From Laccaria trichodermophora (lineage: Eukaryota; Basidiomycota; Agaricomycetes; Agaricales; Hydnangiaceae), in assembly GCA_018417955.1 (NCBI GenBank), contig JACTVC010000002.1, positions 1 to 64,000 of the forward strand: DNA of 64,000 nt, written 5' to 3'. Position numbers and translations under genes: made by a program. Each line of letters begins with the position of its first letter. Position 1 is the stretch's first letter. Shown in pieces: positions 1 to 10,213 of the stretch. The notes under the pieces were generated by a model. The model saw only the letters and a list, made by a program, of their open reading frames with translations, had not been told where the DNA came from and ran no database searches.

Positions 1-1374
1 AAACTGTGCGAATTTCGTGGTTAGCGTCGACGAAAACATCCCCACTGGCGTCAAGGAACTCGCGAATGACATTGCCTTGGTTGATTCCGCGCAACTCATC
101 CACAGCCATACAGTCACGCGTCCACCGAATGGCTTCTTCAATGCCGGGACGGGCGTAAAGCGCTCCAACAAATGCAGTAAAGTCTTGCATCACATAGGGT
201 CGAATGGGCACTCGAAGACTAACCCCGTCTTTAACTCCCAGCTTCGTCAAACGTGCGCCACACGGCTGGCTCGTGGAGAATCGTTTAAAATTGCATGTTC
301 CTGGGTAGGTCTTTCTTCCATCTTTCTCGCCAGGGGGATAGATGTTGGAACATGAGGGGCATGTTGCATACGTGGTTGTTTTAGGGTCCAGGTCAAAAAT
401 CTTTCGCGCTGTCCGGATGTCCTTGGGCAAGTTGTCTAATGGTAACTTCTCACCTAGGCCAGGCTCCATCTGTTCGAGCAGAATGTGAACCATTTTCAAA
501 AGAAAGGTGCATGACTGGCCGGAAGCATGGGCAAAAAGGTTGATGACAAGCGCCATAAATAATCCAACAACCACTACTGGACTTCCGTTTTTCAGGGGGT
601 GATCAAAGTGCCGTGCTAGAAATGAGCGTTAGGTATCCTTGCTCGATCGATCGTCATAAACTTGGCTTGCTTACAATTGTCGTAAAAGTCTGGAGAACGC
701 CTGATTTCAGCATCAAGCCGTACCCATTCGTTAATGTCCTGGTCTATTTTTTTCACCGTATCTTCCAAACGGGCTCTCATGGCCAAAAGGAGAGCGTTCG
801 TGCCCTCATTAACGTCCGTCTTCAAATTCTTCAGTCGGGAGTGGGTGTCCCTGAACCAAACAGATTCCTTTTGCAAAAAATCAGTCACCAATTGCCTCGA
901 TGGAAAGCGAGTGTTTGTCGTTGAGGTGAGTAGCTGCCCATCCCCATGCCAGTCTCGCAGAATGTTCGTCACCTCACGATCCCGTTTCTCAATCTCCAGA
1001 TCCAGATGATATAAGGAGTAATAAAACTCTTTCCCTGGATCACGGAAGTTTCCCGGAGGAGGGTCTCTAGCAAAAGACGATGGACTCGGAGAGGGAGGGG
1101 TAGCCGATGAAGGGAATGACTTGGCTTGTGTGAACGTAGTCTGGGTGGGTGGCAGGTGGTTGGGCAGCGTCGCCACTACGGAGTCAGAGAGGCTGAGCTT
1201 GAACACCTCGTTGTGCAGATATTCCATAGTTTCGTAGGATTCTGATTTTGTTTCGTGAAGTTTACATTTGGCTTCTTTTCGACTGTGGATATCGAATGTG
1301 GCTTGGGTGACTGATGAGCCGTTGCAGGTGAGGCAGTAGCACAGGCGCAGTCGAGTTTTCTTTTTGCTAGACAT
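1..1374 (-). CDS. Tnp2/CACTA-type transposon protein, N-terminal part (runs off left edge)
   Basis: The minus strand starts at 1374 (MSSKKKTRLRLCYC) with a Cys/His-rich start (CYCLTCNG...H) usual for agaric Tnp2-family transposon proteins. Exon 1 runs 1374-675. A 59-nt intron (674-616) has donor GTAAGC, branch-like CTAAC and acceptor TAG, and restores frame into RHFDHPLKNGSPVVVVGLF. The second exon reads to base 1, with a treble-clef-like set of cysteines (ATCPSCSNIYPP, then PGTCN and QPCG), then DFTAFVGALYARPGIEEAI and CMAVDE, which I recognise as typical of the region before the Tnp2 catalytic core. Without the intron the frame stops at 616, so the splice matters. The catalytic domain lies outside the window, so activity cannot be judged. 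No stop is seen in the visible part. Family assignment is by recognition, not by search. Confidence 0.7.
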
Positions 1375-1619
1375 GACTTGCCGAAGAAGATGTCGCGACG
1401 TTGACTTATATGTATCCCCCGGTATAACTATGACAACCTTGTATGAAATTGAAACAACAAGTTTCGCGACCTTATGATTCCCTCAATATCGACAAGACTA
1501 CCCAAATCCGGTGATAATTGAGGTGCGCAACGAATACAACAACCATCCATCCATATATCCGGGACAAGGATCCATCAGCCATTATATTATATGCTATGCA
1601 CGTTTACAAGAGCTAACAC

Positions 1620-2138
1620 ATGCCGCTCACACTTAGGACAGCGTTTGAAGCAGAATCGAAAATCATTCCCCCTCCTCTTACGCTCAGACGTGTGTGGTCG
1701 GCCGAATCCGAAAGCCACCAGCGTTCAAAAACGATTGCTGAGTCGAAGAAAATTCGAAAGCCAGCAGGCGAGGTTGGGCGACCAAGCCGAGGGGGTTATC
1801 GGTTGACGGAGGCGTTGGGATTAAGCAACAAGGAATATCAGGAAATCCAAGTATGATATGTGTGGCGTTTTTGGATGCGGCTAACTAAGGGCCCCTAGAA
1901 CTTCGTCAAGAAGCAATGCAATACACACCTTCAAGTCAGTCGACCCTTCAACTCACAAGACTCGGAAAAATTGGCACTAATATGCCAAGAGGTATGTATA
2001 TACTTGATTATTGGGTCGGCAGTTATTAACTGTATTCAGGTCTTGACAACGTTTCCCACCTTGGCTCGTTATGAAGATAACTGGGCTACATTGGATTTCA
2101 TTCATAGTTATTTACGCAACTGTACACGCAGAAAGTAA
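1620..2138 (+). CDS. small basidiomycete protein with C-terminal RYEDNWA-type motif, 3 exons
   Basis: Exons 1620-1850, 1899-1991 and 2040-2138 join in frame. Both introns are GT-AG (48 nt each), the first with a CTAAC branch signal. The product is about 140 residues: a basic N-terminus and a C-terminal segment with FPTLARYEDNWATLDFI. The same arrangement occurs in the gene at 18009-18639 (FPLLKRFKDNWAIADFV), so the two are distant paralogues. I know such short proteins as common lineage-specific genes in Agaricomycetes, without assigned function. There is no signal peptide or membrane segment. ATG 1620 was chosen because it opens the frame that splices cleanly; an ATG at 1591 lies in another frame. 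Confidence 0.6.
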
Positions 2139-2239
2139 TATTCATAGGAAGTAATCTTCATAGGGAGTAGTTCATACCGTTTCGGCAGGAAAAAGAAACA
2201 AGGATATGTTTGAGAAGAGGATGCTGGTAGAGGAAGGAC

Positions 2240-2576
2240 ATGCGAACATTTTGGGTGTCGGTATCAGCGCATGCGCTCATATATGACGATTCGTAGACGA
2301 TTTCGACGGTGCGCAATGGTGAAAGGCATCCAACGTACTCATTTCAATTGGAAACGACGGCGCTCATTGACGAGTGCTTGTCCGTCCCGAAGAAAACAGT
2401 TTTTGGTGAGTTGTAAACTCCAATACTTCGATTGACTCTTTACAATGTGTACAGGACATGACCTATCCGAGAAACGGCACAGGTAGTAATGGGTAAGTAC
2501 GCTTGCAACGTCGCCCAGCCGCTCACCTTTGCCACTCTCCAGATTCAGCGCTACCAATGACATCCACAGTCGTTAA
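2240..2576 (+). CDS. possible small spliced gene or fragment, unknown
   Basis: Four exons (2240-2254, 2297-2405, 2455-2482, 2543-2576) can be joined through GT-AG introns of 42-60 nt into a 61-residue frame starting MRTFWTISTVRNGERHP and ending at a TAA. The donors GTGAGT and GTAGTA and the acceptors TACAG and TCCAG are ordinary, and frame is kept across all three junctions. That is the only evidence. There is no recognisable domain, the first exon is tiny and the product is short, so a chance model or a gene fragment is quite possible. Confidence 0.25.
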
Positions 2577-2807
2577 TCGCGACCACCCGCGACAATCCTG
2601 CTTCCAAACGAGGGTCTACGGCCGCCCGTTTAATGGACTGTCGCTTGAAGATCGTCCACGTTAACGCCAAACGGAACCTGCAAGATGAAATGTAATGATA
2701 GCTGGACCCTGGACCCGTAAGAAGTCAATGGTGTTTTTTTTTCGAGGAGCTACTATTTTTATTACAATTTACGTAAGTTTTTGTCATTATTCTAGGTGGG
2801 GTTCAGA

Positions 2808-3262
2808 CTAAGCCATGGGCGATGTCTCGTCCGAGCCTTCATGGGTACCGCAGGCTCCTGGAACTGCCATGTAAGCATCGCAGCGCTAAAGGAAACGTCA
2901 GGCGCTGAATGTTTTGCGAAAGCGTACTTACGAGGCAGACGTTGCTCGCTATGTCGACTTCCTGACAATTGTGTCCAGAGCTTAGTACGCTCGCCTTCAC
3001 CGGTGTCTCGTCGGAGCCTTCGACGGTACCCCAGCCTCCCGAAGCCGCCATGCAAGCATTGCAGAGCTAAAGGAAGAATCAGGCGCTGAATGTTTCGCGG
3101 AAGCGTACTTACCTCCGCGCCAAAAACTTCAACAGCCTCGTCGTCCATCCTCGCTGCGCTTGTGAGGCAGACGCCGCCCGCTATCTCAACTTCCTGAGAA
3201 TTACGCCTAGAGCCTACCACGCTCGCCTTCACCGCTGCCCAAAGGTCTTTGATCTTCTGCAA
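2808..3262 (-). CDS. unknown gene with internal tandem duplication spanning intron and exon
   Basis: On the minus strand a first exon ends at a GTAAGTACGC donor near 3112, and two further exons follow. Both introns carry the same donor and almost the same interior and acceptor (ATTCAGCGCCTGA...CCTTTAG). Exon 2 reads LCNACMAASGGWGTVEGSDET, exon 3 RCDAYMAVPGACGTHEGSDET, then a stop at 2808. The frame is kept across both junctions. The DNA is therefore a tandem repeat of about 190 bp (2.3 copies) that includes intron plus exon. The 5' end is uncertain: the open stretch begins just after an acceptor-like CAG near 3257, so an upstream exon is missing or lost. No family is recognised; LCNAC alone does not make a GATA finger. 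Confidence 0.35.
2826..3232. repeat. tandem duplication, about 190-bp unit
   Basis: Plus-strand copies at about 2826-3001 and 3003-3232 share TCTCGTC(C/G)GAGCCTTC, GCGCTGAATGTTT and GCTCGCCTTCACCG blocks. The second copy has about 50 extra bases (3112-3165). They diverge at many positions, so the event is not very recent. A further partial copy extends the coding part toward 3256. Confidence 0.7.
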
Positions 3263-3428
3263 TGTCTAACAACGCCTCAGCTCATACGACGATAAAGATT
3301 GAGGCTGTACCAACCAATCTTAATTTCCCATAGCGCCTGCCTTTATCCATTTTATTTGCTTTTGGGACTTTCGGGTATTGTTGTTGTGCTGTCTCGTGAT
3401 GGTGGTGTAAGAAGATGAGAATGGTCCA

Positions 3429-3592
3429 AACGAGAACACGCAAATGAGAGCACGCAAACGAGAACACGCAAATGGGAACACACAAAACGAGAACACGCAA
3501 CGAGAACACGCAAACGAGAACACGCAAACGAGAACACGCAAACGATAACACGCAAACGAGAACACGCAAACGAGAACACGCAAACGATAACG
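3429..3592. repeat. 14-bp minisatellite, about 12 copies
   Basis: The unit is approximately CGAGAACACGCAAA, repeated about 12 times with substitutions (CGATAACACG, TGAGAGCACG) and two length variants (3475-3505). Because 14 is not a multiple of 3, every frame through it is open for long stretches and yields Cys/Arg/Val-rich artefacts. It interrupts the 3' part of the minus-strand reading frame that starts at 4526. Confidence 0.85.
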
Positions 3593-3603
3593 GAAGATCA
3601 TCA

Positions 3604-4526
3604 TCAAGATATCCATCCTCGACGGCGAGATCTCTCTGGACGTCGTATCCCCAACAGCATCTGGTCCACATCTGATCCTTCCCCACCAGAACCTGGTGGA
3701 ACGTCGCCGTGTAGGCTGGAAATCGACATTCCGGAGTTCGCTGAAGCAGAACGGCGATGAGAAGGTTTTACCTCTGTGAGGAGACGATCTTCATCATCGT
3801 TAGATGCCGCCTTCGTATTCCAATCATTCCGGAGGCCCTCGTTCACCTTTTTCGGCTTTTTTTGAGCCGTTTCGGAAATGGCTCTGAGGTGAGTAAGTGA
3901 GCAATAGTCGACAACGATTGTTAACGTTTGACTTACACTCCAGGACCTTCAGCGGCCTTCCGCTTATTACCATCCATGGAAGGCGTTGCCGGCGTACGAG
4001 CGGCCTCGATTCTCTTCCTCAATTCACCTTTTGATTCCTTCTTGCCAGTGGGTCTTGGTGCGTTGTCCTCATCCGACTCGTTGAGGACTTCATCCTCACT
4101 TCCACCCTCTTGGTCCTCGTCTTCAGGAACATATATGTCGTCGTCTGGGAGGGTTGTCTATGGCAGCTGTGTCAAATCAACTCGGGATCAGACTGGGCGA
4201 CATATCATCTGGCACTGCTTGAGTTGGTCTCTGAGACCGGGCAGTCTTTTTTTGTGTGTTGGGGGTGGATGGTTAGCTTGGAGAAGCCTGAGCTTGTCGT
4301 CCTTATCCATGACATCTTCAAGGTGAGCGGCATTCTTGATCGCATCTTCCTTCTTCTGGGCCTTACTGTTCTTCTCCTGAAGTTTTTGCTCCTTCTCAGC
4401 AGCCACCTGCTCACTGGTGCGACGGGGCTTCTTGTCTTTTTCAGTTACTCCAGGATGGGGGTCACGGTTCGCTCGGAGAGTAACCTGAAGAGTGCGAGGA
4501 AGAGGTAGCGCGGATTTTGGGGGCAT
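3604..4526 (-). pseudogene. transposon-associated basidiomycete reading frame, 3' end broken by minisatellite
   Basis: The start MPPKSALPLPRTLQVTL at 4526, followed by an acidic/basic low-complexity region (TEKDKKPRRTSEQVAAEKEQK), is a form I recognise from multi-copy frames beside agaric transposons. After about 100 residues the frame shifts near 4200. A TAG acceptor then opens DDDIYVPEDEDQEGG to KRKAAEGPG; a strong GTAAGT donor near 3936 splices to AISETAQKKPKKVNEGLRNDW and runs to a stop at 3604. The first junction only works with an unusually short (36 nt) intron, or it is a frameshift in the poly-A of the minus strand. The normal C-terminal part is absent, replaced by the minisatellite. 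Probably a dead copy. Confidence 0.45.
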
Positions 4527-4559
4527 GGTTCGAAGTCAAAGGGCGACGGTTGCCATTCG

Positions 4560-5345
4560 CAAAAAAGGAGATACGCACTCATGGTGCCATGTTTGTACCA
4601 GCTATCCTCGGTAGCGACAAAACAACGGTGTCTGTTGCAACGGGCCAGAACGAATTCTATCCGTTATACACGTCGATCGGAAATGTTCATAACTCTGTGC
4701 GACGCGCTCACCGCGGCGCCGTTTCCCTTCTAGCTTTCCTCTCCATCCCGAAAAGTGAGTCGTCTACATTGTATTTTCCCGTCTGGTCACTGACGACCAA
4801 ATTTAAAGCTTCCAAGGATTATACGGATGATGTGAACTTCCGCAAATTCCGCCGGCAGCTGTTTCATACGTCACTTGACCATGTCCTCGCATCGTTACGC
4901 CCTCACATGACCACTCCTCGCGTTACGCGCTGCGGAGATGCCCATTACCGACGTGTGGTCTATGGCCTTGGACCCTATATTGCCGACTACCCAGAACAAG
5001 CTCTGCTTGCATGCGTTGTTCAGGACTGGTGTGCAAAGTAAGTGAAATAGTTTTGGACGTAATCTCCTGCTGACAGATTAATTTAGGTGTACAGCACCTT
5101 CCGACAATTTGGACGGTCCGATTGGGGGTCGCCGTTCCCAGGTTCTCACTGATACCTTACTAGAAGGCTGCACGCTGAAAGAGTTATGGGATGACTATGG
5201 TATTGTTGGCGACGTTATCGTACGTCATCCTTATCTTGCTTGCACAATCTTCTCAATAATGATTTTAGCCATTTACGGACTCCTTTCCTCGTGCAGATAT
5301 CCACGAGTTGATAGGGACCATTCTTCCCTTTCTCCTCCCTGATGG
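4560..5345 (+). pseudogene. Plavaka-type transposase, central fragment
   Basis: The spliced product shows the hallmark Plavaka core: VPAILGSDKTTVSVATGQNEFYPLY, SIGNVHNSVRRAHR, FRKFRRQLFH, MTTPRVTRCGDAHYRRV and YGLGPYIADYPEQ, with the Cys at DWCAK|CTAP, then PFTDSFPRADIHELI. Introns at about 4755-4808 (phase 1), 5039-5086 and 5221-5269 are GT-AG and keep frame. The fragment has no proper N-terminus: coding similarity starts near 4560, directly against the start of the minus-strand frame at 4526. After HELI the expected continuation (LHQ...KGTFKDH-type) is replaced by unrelated proline-rich sequence. It is truncated at both ends and so is non-autonomous debris. Family identity is from memory of the conserved blocks. 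Confidence 0.75.
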
Positions 5346-5374
5346 TGATCTACCCCCCCACGCTCCCCATCCAC

Positions 5375-5680
5375 AACTTCCACCTCTGCCAGTTCCCTAT
5401 GACGATGAAGGGGAGGAAGCTAGTCGAATCAGCGTCTCAATCTCCTTCTTGATGAACTCTTCGTACTGCTGTTCTGTAAGCTTGCCTTTGCCGAGCTTAG
5501 CACGAGCTTGACGAATCTCTTTAGTTTGAATGACACTTTGACACCTAGCTTTGCTACGCACGTGGAACCGTCATCCCTTGTCACTTGACCATCACCAGCG
5601 GGGACATCTACGCGCTCGACCTCCTCGCAGTACCCAAATCTGCCCCTCTTGTCCGGCTAATGAGGCACTTGTACCGCGTC
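5375..5680 (-). pseudogene. unassigned minus-strand coding remnant
   Basis: The minus strand has an open stretch reading FGYCEEVERVDVPAGDGQV and, in a second frame, EIRQARAKLGKGKLTEQQYEE followed by FIKKEIETLIRLASS and a stop near 5377. Composition and residue pattern look protein-like, but the two pieces are in different frames and no start or clean intron joins them. It sits directly downstream of the Plavaka break and is most simply another transposon or gene fragment. No family is recognised. Confidence 0.3.
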
Positions 5681-6182
5681 ACCTGTATTGATAACTTTAT
5701 TTGCTTTCGCGGTTGGTTATAGCTATTTTGGTATGTATGTAACCGCAACGCCGCAGAGGAGAAGTCGCAAGTGGATGTATTGAACAAAAAACGCAGAGCG
5801 GAATTTATATTTAGTACACAATATCACCGAACGAGGTGTCGCTCTTTCTCTGAGACGACCCTACTTCTTCTGCGAAGCTTCGCAGAAGAAGCTTGGGCGA
5901 AGAATTCGAGCAATAAGTACAATCATGTAAACATGGGTAATTATCATGACGATCAGACGTTTTAAGTCCCCTCTCAGCCCTTTGGAGGCGGACCACGTGA
6001 AGACATCGATCACGCCTACATGATCAGTCGAAACCTTGATGTTCATATGGTTTCCTTCATGGAAGGAATGCGCCTAGGAACATAAATTAAACACGAGATT
6101 TTGGAGATGGTAAAATTACGCACTACTTCAAGCTTCATCGCTGTGCGTTGGAAGTTAGTAAGTTGATAACAAAGTCAAATGA
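5681..6182. other. intergenic, holds a 28-bp perfect palindrome
   Basis: No supported gene. Short frames here change or stop quickly and lack splice logic. The one notable element is the palindrome at 5864-5891. Confidence 0.6.
5864..5891. repeat. perfect 28-bp palindrome
   Basis: CTTCTTCTGCGAAG is followed immediately by its reverse complement, with no spacer, centred between 5877 and 5878 on an AAGCTT. The symmetry breaks at the flanking bases. Confidence 0.9.
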
Positions 6183-6894
6183 TTACTGTAATTTACGTTT
6201 CTTGGGTAGCCCTCCTTGGAAGGCACATTCTCCATGAGAACCGACGAGAAGACCTGCTTCCATCAAATAAGTAACTGGGCCATGTTTCTCCGAGGTGTTA
6301 CTGACCTGTCGCATCAACACGCCAATTCTGGGGACGGCCACTTCCAACGGCCAATGCAGATAAGGTAGTGGGATTGAAAGCGAGAAATTCCACAGGCCCG
6401 TCATCAACGTGAACGGACGAAGAGGGATAGAAAATCCCCTGAAGGTAGGGTCAGAAAACCATGTGAATTGAGGTGTACAGTGACGAACATTATTTCCTCG
6501 CACATGAACGTGGATCATGCCATCGTGACAACCAAAGGCGAGGGTCTTCGTAGGACTCTGGGTTGAAGACATCCAGGTGGCGGCCATAACATATCCATTA
6601 GAGGAAAAAATCGTTTGGTGAGTATCGGATTCCAGATCCCATACCACCAGTAAGCCGTCCTCGCCTGAGGAAAATGTCATTGTTATGCCATATGAAAAAT
6701 TCAAGTGGAAATCACCTCCGCTGAGTAAGTGAGCGCCGTCAGAGCTCAGGCAGAGTGTCCTGATCTTGCGGGTGTGTCGAATTAGAGCCTTGTGCTGGTA
6801 AACCTTCAAAATTTTGAATGAGATCATGAGGCAAAGGAAGTGATTCTACAGTGCGTACCGAGGGGTTCTGATGTCTTCCAGGTTTCATCGACAT
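6183..6894 (-). CDS. WD40-repeat protein, short member of a local three-gene family
   Basis: The start ATG at 6894 encodes MSMKPGRHQNPS. A GTACGC...GAAG intron then joins VYQHKALIRHTRKIRTL, the same first-blade sequence as in the genes at 10553 and 12255. Further junctions give LLSGG|EDGLLVVWDLES (a WD40 blade ending in VWDL), AFGCHDGMIHV, and after another intron VDDGPVEFLAFNPTTLSALAVG and NWRVDAT|G, and the frame ends at 6183 after PKKRKLQ. Only about two to three blades are present, and the C-terminal blades and membrane segment of the relative at 12255 are missing, so it is short and may be a truncated paralogue. It probably acts in protein binding; no partner can be inferred. It is transcribed away from the F-box gene. 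Confidence 0.6.
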
Positions 6895-7423
6895 GAGGTA
6901 GAGGAGATGGTTAGTTGGGGGTGGTCAGTTTTCTTTCGTGTTGCGCTCCGAAGGCAAAGGCGCGATCTTTAACTGCCTCAATGACAAGGGGGGTTGCTAG
7001 CATATATAATTAACGAGTGCTACAATCTGTCGGCGACAACAATTAGTAACACCAGCATAATGAAAGTGAAAGTTGGCCGTTGCAGGTTTCTGACACTTCG
7101 CGACGCCGACAAAAAGTGCCCCATACGACCAGGGATTTTTTAGAGTTCTTCCATCTGAAACGTTTCCCTGCACGGATCCTAAATCGCGAGTGATAATCAA
7201 GTACTCCACAATCCAGGGCTCACCTCTCCATAGCTCTCCATACTAGGAACACATTTCAATTTCAGAGAACAGAAACAATAGCTCCTAGGTACGATACTTA
7301 CATTCTCCCTTGGCAGCTCCTCCTTTCTTAATTTGTCTTACATCCGGACATTATATACAATCACTATGTAACGAAGGGAAGGAGACAACAAAACGCGCCT
7401 TCCTTCACTTAGTTTCCCGGACT
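6895..7423. other. intergenic, no supported gene
   Basis: This lies between the short WD40 gene and the minus-strand fragment at 7424. A 70-residue minus-strand frame (7209-6997) has no domain and no conserved neighbours. I see nothing else here. Confidence 0.5.
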
Positions 7424-7473
7424 TTAGGGGAGGTTGACGCATGTCACGTGAAGCTTGCACGCCTCCCCTAAAG
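7422..7473. repeat. short inverted repeat around CACGTGA, MITE-like hairpin
   Basis: Arms CTTTAGGGGAGG (7422-7433) and CCTCCCCTAAAG (7462-7473) are perfect reverse complements separated by 28 bases containing TCACGTGA. A hairpin of similar design (CTTTAGGG arm, CACGTGA in the loop) is found at 16770-16824. No clear target duplication is visible. Confidence 0.7.
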
Positions 7474-7787
7474 CTTTGAAGAATGACTTGGAAACAATAG
7501 CGCTCGATGTGCCTTTTCCGAAACCACGCACACATAGATAGATTCCTTTTGTAAAGTAGAATACGTATCGTAACCGAATTAGATGGCGTTTTGCGACCAG
7601 GACCGAATGGGCTTACCATCGCGCCCCAATATCGCAGAACAAAAGGTGTCGAGATGACTGAGATGCATGTCGACGTCTGGGTACCGGTCTCTCAATGCTT
7701 CGACATAAATACTGTGAGTCCGCAATCCAAAATCAAGAACCTGTTTAGCACCCACTGACTTACGATATTCAGTCCCCTCCGTTCTCA
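7424..7787 (-). CDS. unknown small two-exon gene or fragment, ends inside a hairpin
   Basis: The minus strand carries EYRKSVGAKQVLDFGLRTHS, then MHLSHLDTFCSAILGRDG. A GTAAGC...AAAAG intron (from about 7614) leads to IYLCVRGFGKGTSSAIVSKS and a stop (TAA) at 7424. Frame is kept through the splice. No ATG begins the visible frame; the first in-frame ATG is inside, at MHLSHLD, and the upstream end abuts the start of the plus-strand F-box gene. The last 15 or so codons and the stop codon are made of the inverted repeat 7422-7473. No family is recognised; it may be a remnant. Confidence 0.35.
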
Positions 7788-7790
7788 ACC

Positions 7791-9629
7791 ATGTTTCACT
7801 ACGCCATCCAAAGCACCTTCAACCTTTCAGCTCATACGTCATCTTTACCAACTGGTTTGGTTCAGGGGGTAAGCGAGTTCTACGCTTTTGTTACTCGGAT
7901 TTAACTCATTGTCAAATTCACAGATATCAGATTCCATTGGGACTCTGTTCAAACCAGTCAATCAAGTAAGAAAACGACTTCGCGACGAAGTGAATGACGC
8001 ATGGGGGTTGCCCAAGCGACAAAAAGTCGTGAGTAATTGTGCTTGAATCCCATCGACTTCCCCGTTGATTTCTTCAATTATTTCAGGACGTATTTTCCAG
8101 ATTCTGCACGCCAGAGACGAAAGAAATGTCCCAACACACCATGGTCTTGATGGACTTCCCCGACGAAATCATTCTCCTCGTCTTGCGAAACGTGACACTG
8201 CGGGAAGCCTTGCCGCTACTGCAGTGCAACTGGCGATTACGCTCAGTCGTTTCGCAATTTTATTTGAAGCATCATGGCTTCGTCATCCGGGATGACGACG
8301 TCGACGACATCACTCTCCAAGGCGACGTACCTGCAGCAGCCCTCTGCATGTTACCTGCTTATCCGTTCGTCAACCGAATCACCCTCTGCTGCGACCTCTA
8401 CTACCTTGTCGAGTATAAGAATCTCCTCCTGTACATTTTACGCCAGCTCAAGGCTCTCATCTTCTTCAACATCTACTTTAATCCCTTGGACCTTGCTCTG
8501 CTACGTGATCGACGTACCCCAAACGCCATTTATTCCGCGATTACAGCGCTACCCGGTGGCATATTCTCTTTCAAGATCGAAAGAGCCCTTGATTCACCAC
8601 CCGTCAAGGCATTATCTCAACCGCCACATCCACAGAGCCATATCCACCATCGCGGGTTGAGCTATTCCATCTCCCGAATCCGCGATCTGGGCTTATCCAT
8701 GGAATTTCCTGTTACTAAATCACTCTCCAAAATGTATGAGAGGCTACTTCAAGGGAAAGCTGTAACCAGCCTCGTCCTCTCGGATCAGTCGACTTGTTCT
8801 GCTTTCAACAAGTTCATGAGATCATTAGATCTCCCCCTTCTCACTCACGTGCATTTTCTGATCACTTCCCGGTGCGGTATTCATCTCCCTCGGAAATTCT
8901 TTGTGCGACATCCACTACTCCAGTCGGCATCTCTCTGTACCTACGGGTTAAAGTCCCAAATGCCGGACTCTCCGTCGAAATCGCTATTCCTTTCACACCT
9001 TGAACGAATTTCGCTCACCTCTAATCATCACTCGTGGGTGCACGATAATCCTCCTGCACTGCAACGCTTGCAGATCCGACTGCCTTTATCATTGTACAAT
9101 CCACGTGGTCGTACATTCTGTTCCACTATGCGGACATTGGCAAACCCCCTCAAATCAGTGTCGGCGCAGGCTTTTGTGGGATTGACCATTGAGTTGTATT
9201 TTCCATACAGTCTCAGGGAACATATCCTCCACTGCTGCGAGACAGGAAATGTTTGTGAGTGTGCTCCTTCACCGCAACCAATCGTTCCGCAGGCGAAGAG
9301 CCTCGACATTAACCTCCGCTCCTTTCATCCCTTGATGTTGGTAAGCGACTCATAATCGATTTCACTCAAAGCCACTTAGTTTTTCATTTTAGCGCTTTCT
9401 TTCTACTTGGATCAAGATCTTTCCGAATCTTGAGGGTGTTACCATCAAAGCAACGGACTCGCAACCTAATTTGTCGTGGAGCCCGATGATCCACGCATAC
9501 TTAATGGATTCATCTGCTATGCTGCCCCGTCTCAACATGTTCAAATTCTCAACTGGGGGGGGTAATTACTCGGTTTGGGCCCCATATAACAGACTTACAC
9601 ATGAAAGCAAGACATGGGTTGAACTATAA
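7791..9629 (+). CDS. F-box protein
   Basis: ATG 7791 opens MFHYAIQSTFNLSAHTSS. Introns after QG (donor GTAAGC) and after KRQKV (donor GTGAGT) are both phase 0 and lead to the F-box: MDFPDEIILLVLRNVTLREAL followed by LQCNWRLRSVV. The remaining 350 or so residues are leucine-rich without clear LRR periodicity, as in most agaric F-box expansions. A last intron (GTAAGC...TTTTAG, about 9344-9392) adds RFLSTWIKIFPNLEGV and ends at TAA 9627-9629. F-box proteins recruit substrates to SCF ubiquitin ligases through Skp1; the substrate here is unknown. The basic stretch VRKRLRDEV...LPKRQK could be a nuclear signal (inference). About 510 residues in total. Confidence 0.75.
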
Positions 9630-9856
9630 CTCATTCAGTAGTAGGTATTAACATACATGTAATATATAATATCATCGTGTATTACCAACACTTATCTGAA
9701 TTTTTTAACACAAGTTACATCGGGCAGCTATCGATCTATCAAATGGTGAGGTTCTAATCGCCCTTTGAATTCTGAGGAACTTACCTGTGTTATAATAGCC
9801 GGTGAGCGGTATTATTGTACGTCCTTCGGGTCGGCAATTTCCGCCCACTCAAGTTC

Positions 9857-10213
9857 CTAAAGCACATGTGGTTTTGACGCGACAACCCTGAAGTCGTCCG
9901 TATATATACCAACGACGAGTGCAAAAGCGTCTTCTTTCTTCCCACTTACCTTATGTTCTTGCGATACCACTAGTACTTTCTCGCGATCATTCTCCCCTCC
10001 TTCCACTCTTTCATTAGTTGTACTCACTACGCGTAGATGCTTTGTATATATAATCAAATGTAGAATAGTCAGGTACCAGTCAAGAATGATCGAAGGAAAC
10101 AAAAGCGATAAGTATGAATGGAAATGGAACTTTTCTCCATTTTGAAGTGGAGTAAGTACACGAAGAGTGATCACCCGACCACGGCTGATTGCGCATATCA
10201 GTAGGGTAGACAT
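9857..10213 (-). CDS. hypothetical protein, 118 residues
   Basis: A single open frame with an ATG at 10213, reading MSTLLICAISRGRVITLRV and later a hydrophobic stretch LSLLFPSIILDWYLTILHLII, ending KPHVL. No domain is recognised and no intron is needed. It lies in the otherwise empty gap between the F-box and the second WD40 gene. Open frames of this size occur by chance in such DNA, so it is only a candidate. Confidence 0.25.
   Translation of the reverse strand: MSTLLICAISRGRVITLRVLTPLQNGEKFHFHSYLSLLFPSIILDWYLTILHLIIYTKHLRVVSTTNERVEGGENDREKVLVVSQEHKVSGKKEDAFALVVGIYTDDFRVVASKPHVL

Noticed and set aside
3040..3070. LCNAC in the small duplicated gene as a GATA zinc finger
   Set aside because: Only one Cys pair is present and the second copy has lost it (RCDAY); no basic tail follows.
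3429..3592. Regular short repeats reminiscent of a CRISPR array
   Set aside because: Units are contiguous with no unique spacers, and the genome is eukaryotic.
3282..3686. Open frames rich in Cys/Arg/Val and Arg/Thr/Glu on both strands
   Set aside because: They are translations of the 14-bp minisatellite; a unit not divisible by three keeps several frames open.
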